Assembly: GCA_026785765.1 (NCBI GenBank)
Contig: JAJAZK010000226.1
Span: 1 to 6,380 of the forward strand
Direction: 5' to 3'
Length of the DNA stretch: 6,380 nt
Origin: Rhodoferax sp.
GTDB taxonomy: Bacteria; Pseudomonadota; Gammaproteobacteria; Burkholderiales; Burkholderiaceae_C
Shown here: piece after piece, positions 5,241 to 6,380 of the stretch
How the letters are laid out: the number at the start of each line of letters is the position of its first letter
Position numbering within the stretch: the stretch's first letter is position 1
Position numbers and translations under genes: made by a program
The notes under the pieces: generated by a model
The model's input: only the letters and a program-made list of their open reading frames with translations
Database searches by the model: none
What the model was told of the DNA's origin: nothing

Positions 5241-6380
5241 GTGAACTACCAATTGCTGGGCCCGTTGCGGGTGATCGAGAGTTCGGCGTTTATCGCGGCC
5301 CCACTGGCGGGGCTGACACTGGCGCAGTTTGGCGCGGACGTGATCCGCGTCGACCTGATTGGTGGCGGTATCGACTACGGGCGTTTGCCGCTGGCGCCCG
5401 GGGGGCGCAGCCTGTACTGGACCGGCCTCAACAAGGCCAAGCGCTCCATCGCCATCGACATCCGCAAACCGCAGGGGCGCGAACTGTTGCGGGCACTGGT
5501 GGCGGCGCCCGGGCCGGACGGGGGTGTTTTGCTGACCAACATCGCCACGCCCTGGTTGTCGCATGCCACGCTGGCCAGCATGCGTGCCGACGTCATCACC
5601 TGCACGATTTCGGGCAATCCGGACGGTTCGACGGCGGTGGACTATACGGTCAATGCCGCGACCGGTTTTCCGGCGATCACCGGCAACGGCTCGATGCAAG
5701 CCCCGGTCAACCACGTGCTGCCGGCATGGGATGTGGCCTGTGCCTACCAGGCGCCGTTCGCGCTGCTGGCGGCGGTGCTGCAGCGGCGCCACACTGGTGC
5801 TGGGGCCGAGTTGCGCCTGGCGCTGTCGGACGTGGCCTTTGCGACACTCTCCAACCTGGGCATGCTGGCGGAGGCTGAACTGTCCGGGCAGGACCGGCCG
5901 AATCTGGGCAACCATATCCACGGCGCCTTTGGGCGCGACTTCGCAACCCGCGACGGGCAGCGTGTGATGGTGGCCGGTGTGTCGGCTGGCCAGTGGTCGG
6001 CCTTGTGTGCTGCCTGCGGCCTCGGCAGCGAGATGGAGGCGATGGATGAAGCCGCGCGTTTTGCGGCCCGTGATGCGATTGCCGACGTGGTAGCCGCCTG
6101 GTGCGCCGCGCGTGATCTGAGCGAAGTGGAGCGGGTGTTCGAGTCGTACAAGGTGTGCTGGGGACGGTATCGCACGGTCAGCGACCTGCTCGCCAACGAC
6201 CCGCGGGTCTCTCTTGCGAACCCGGTGTTCGAACAACTCACGACCCCAGGAGTCGGCAGCCACCGCGCCGCGGGCACTGCCGTGCGCTTGGCAGACCGGG
6301 AGCGCAGCGCCACGGTGCCAGCACCCTGGCTGGGTCAACACACCGAAGAAGTTTTGACCGGAGTGCTGGGCCTGGACGCG
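5241..6380 (+). CDS. mct: Mesaconyl-CoA C1-C4 CoA transferase (2-methylfumaryl-CoA isomerase)-like family III CoA-transferase, 3'-truncated
   Basis: 380 codons are open to the window edge; as family members are a little over 400 residues, about 25-30 are missing. CaiB/BaiF proteins move CoA between acids through a catalytic aspartate. This one looks like Mct of the 3-hydroxypropionate bicycle, which shifts CoA within mesaconyl-CoA from C1 to C4. Seen: SAFIAAPLAGLTLAQFGADV (15-34), LIGGGIDY (39-46), GLNKAKRSIAIDIR (62-75), VDYTVN (133-138), and NHVLPAWD (157-164), where Asp164 is the expected nucleophile (Asp165 in Chloroflexus as I recall it). GNHIHGAFGRDF (223-234) and the YRTV segment near 6166 also fit. 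These long shared stretches favour Mct over a generic CaiB. It starts at GTG behind AGGAGG, and is divergent from vapBC and the dehydrogenase operon. Mesaconyl-C4-CoA hydratase and a CitE-like lyase would be expected to the right. Confidence 0.85.
   Translation, partial: MNYQLLGPLRVIESSAFIAAPLAGLTLAQFGADVIRVDLIGGGIDYGRLPLAPGGRSLYWTGLNKAKRSIAIDIRKPQGRELLRALVAAPGPDGGVLLTNIATPWLSHATLASMRADVITCTISGNPDGSTAVDYTVNAATGFPAITGNGSMQAPVNHVLPAWDVACAYQAPFALLAAVLQRRHTGAGAELRLALSDVAFATLSNLGMLAEAELSGQDRPNLGNHIHGAFGRDFATRDGQRVMVAGVSAGQWSALCAACGLGSEMEAMDEAARFAARDAIADVVAAWCAARDLSEVERVFESYKVCWGRYRTVSDLLANDPRVSLANPVFEQLTTPGVGSHRAAGTAVRLADRERSATVPAPWLGQHTEEVLTGVLGLDA

Noticed and set aside
5090..5878. Plus-strand 262-codon frame beginning at an ATG at 5090.
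   Set aside because: It is out of frame with the CoA-transferase and ends inside it; the translation has no family resemblance.
5235..6341. Minus-strand 368-codon frame opposite the CoA-transferase.
   Set aside because: Antisense shadow; the plus strand carries a continuous family III CoA-transferase.

Overview
The window is a GC-rich bacterial chromosome segment. Its codon use, and the look of the phospholipase D, acyl-CoA dehydrogenase and family III CoA-transferase proteins, suggest a betaproteobacterium, most likely Burkholderiales and perhaps Comamonadaceae (Rhodoferax/Polaromonas-like). That placement is an inference from protein style; there is no rRNA or other taxonomic marker here.

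Layout. (1) 1-957, plus strand: the C-terminal half of a phospholipase D/cardiolipin synthase-like protein, cut by the left edge. (2) About 961-1213, plus strand: a decayed GGDEF (diguanylate cyclase) remnant that has lost the 5' part of its gene and the centre of the domain, including the GGDEF motif. (3) 1214-4217, minus strand: a two-gene operon with an acyl-CoA dehydrogenase first and an AMP-forming acyl-CoA synthetase second. (4) 4407-5062, minus strand: a compact vapBC-type toxin-antitoxin pair, an AbrB-fold antitoxin followed by a PIN-domain ribonuclease, overlapping by 4 nt (ATGA). (5) 5241-6380, plus strand: a family III (CaiB/BaiF) CoA-transferase very like mesaconyl-CoA C1-C4 CoA transferase (Mct, 2-methylfumaryl-CoA isomerase). 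It starts at GTG behind a strong Shine-Dalgarno and is cut by the right edge.

How the genes may work together. The synthetase, dehydrogenase and Mct-like enzyme form a plausible short-chain or branched dicarboxyl-CoA catabolic unit: activation of an acid, alpha-beta desaturation, then movement of CoA from C1 to C4 of mesaconyl-CoA, ahead of hydration and cleavage to acetyl-CoA and pyruvate by genes expected to the right. The Mct identity is well supported by sequence; the substrate of the other two enzymes is inference. The divergent operons are separated by the toxin-antitoxin pair. The two intergenic spacers beside it (4218-4406 and 5063-5240) share a diverged repeat of about 28 bp, suggesting a common regulator site or a duplicated control region.

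No tRNA, rRNA, CRISPR array, transposase or convincing intrinsic terminator was seen. The window holds a mix of known families; the parts most worth following are the regulatory sequence around vapBC, the mesaconyl-CoA gene grouping and the GGDEF relic.
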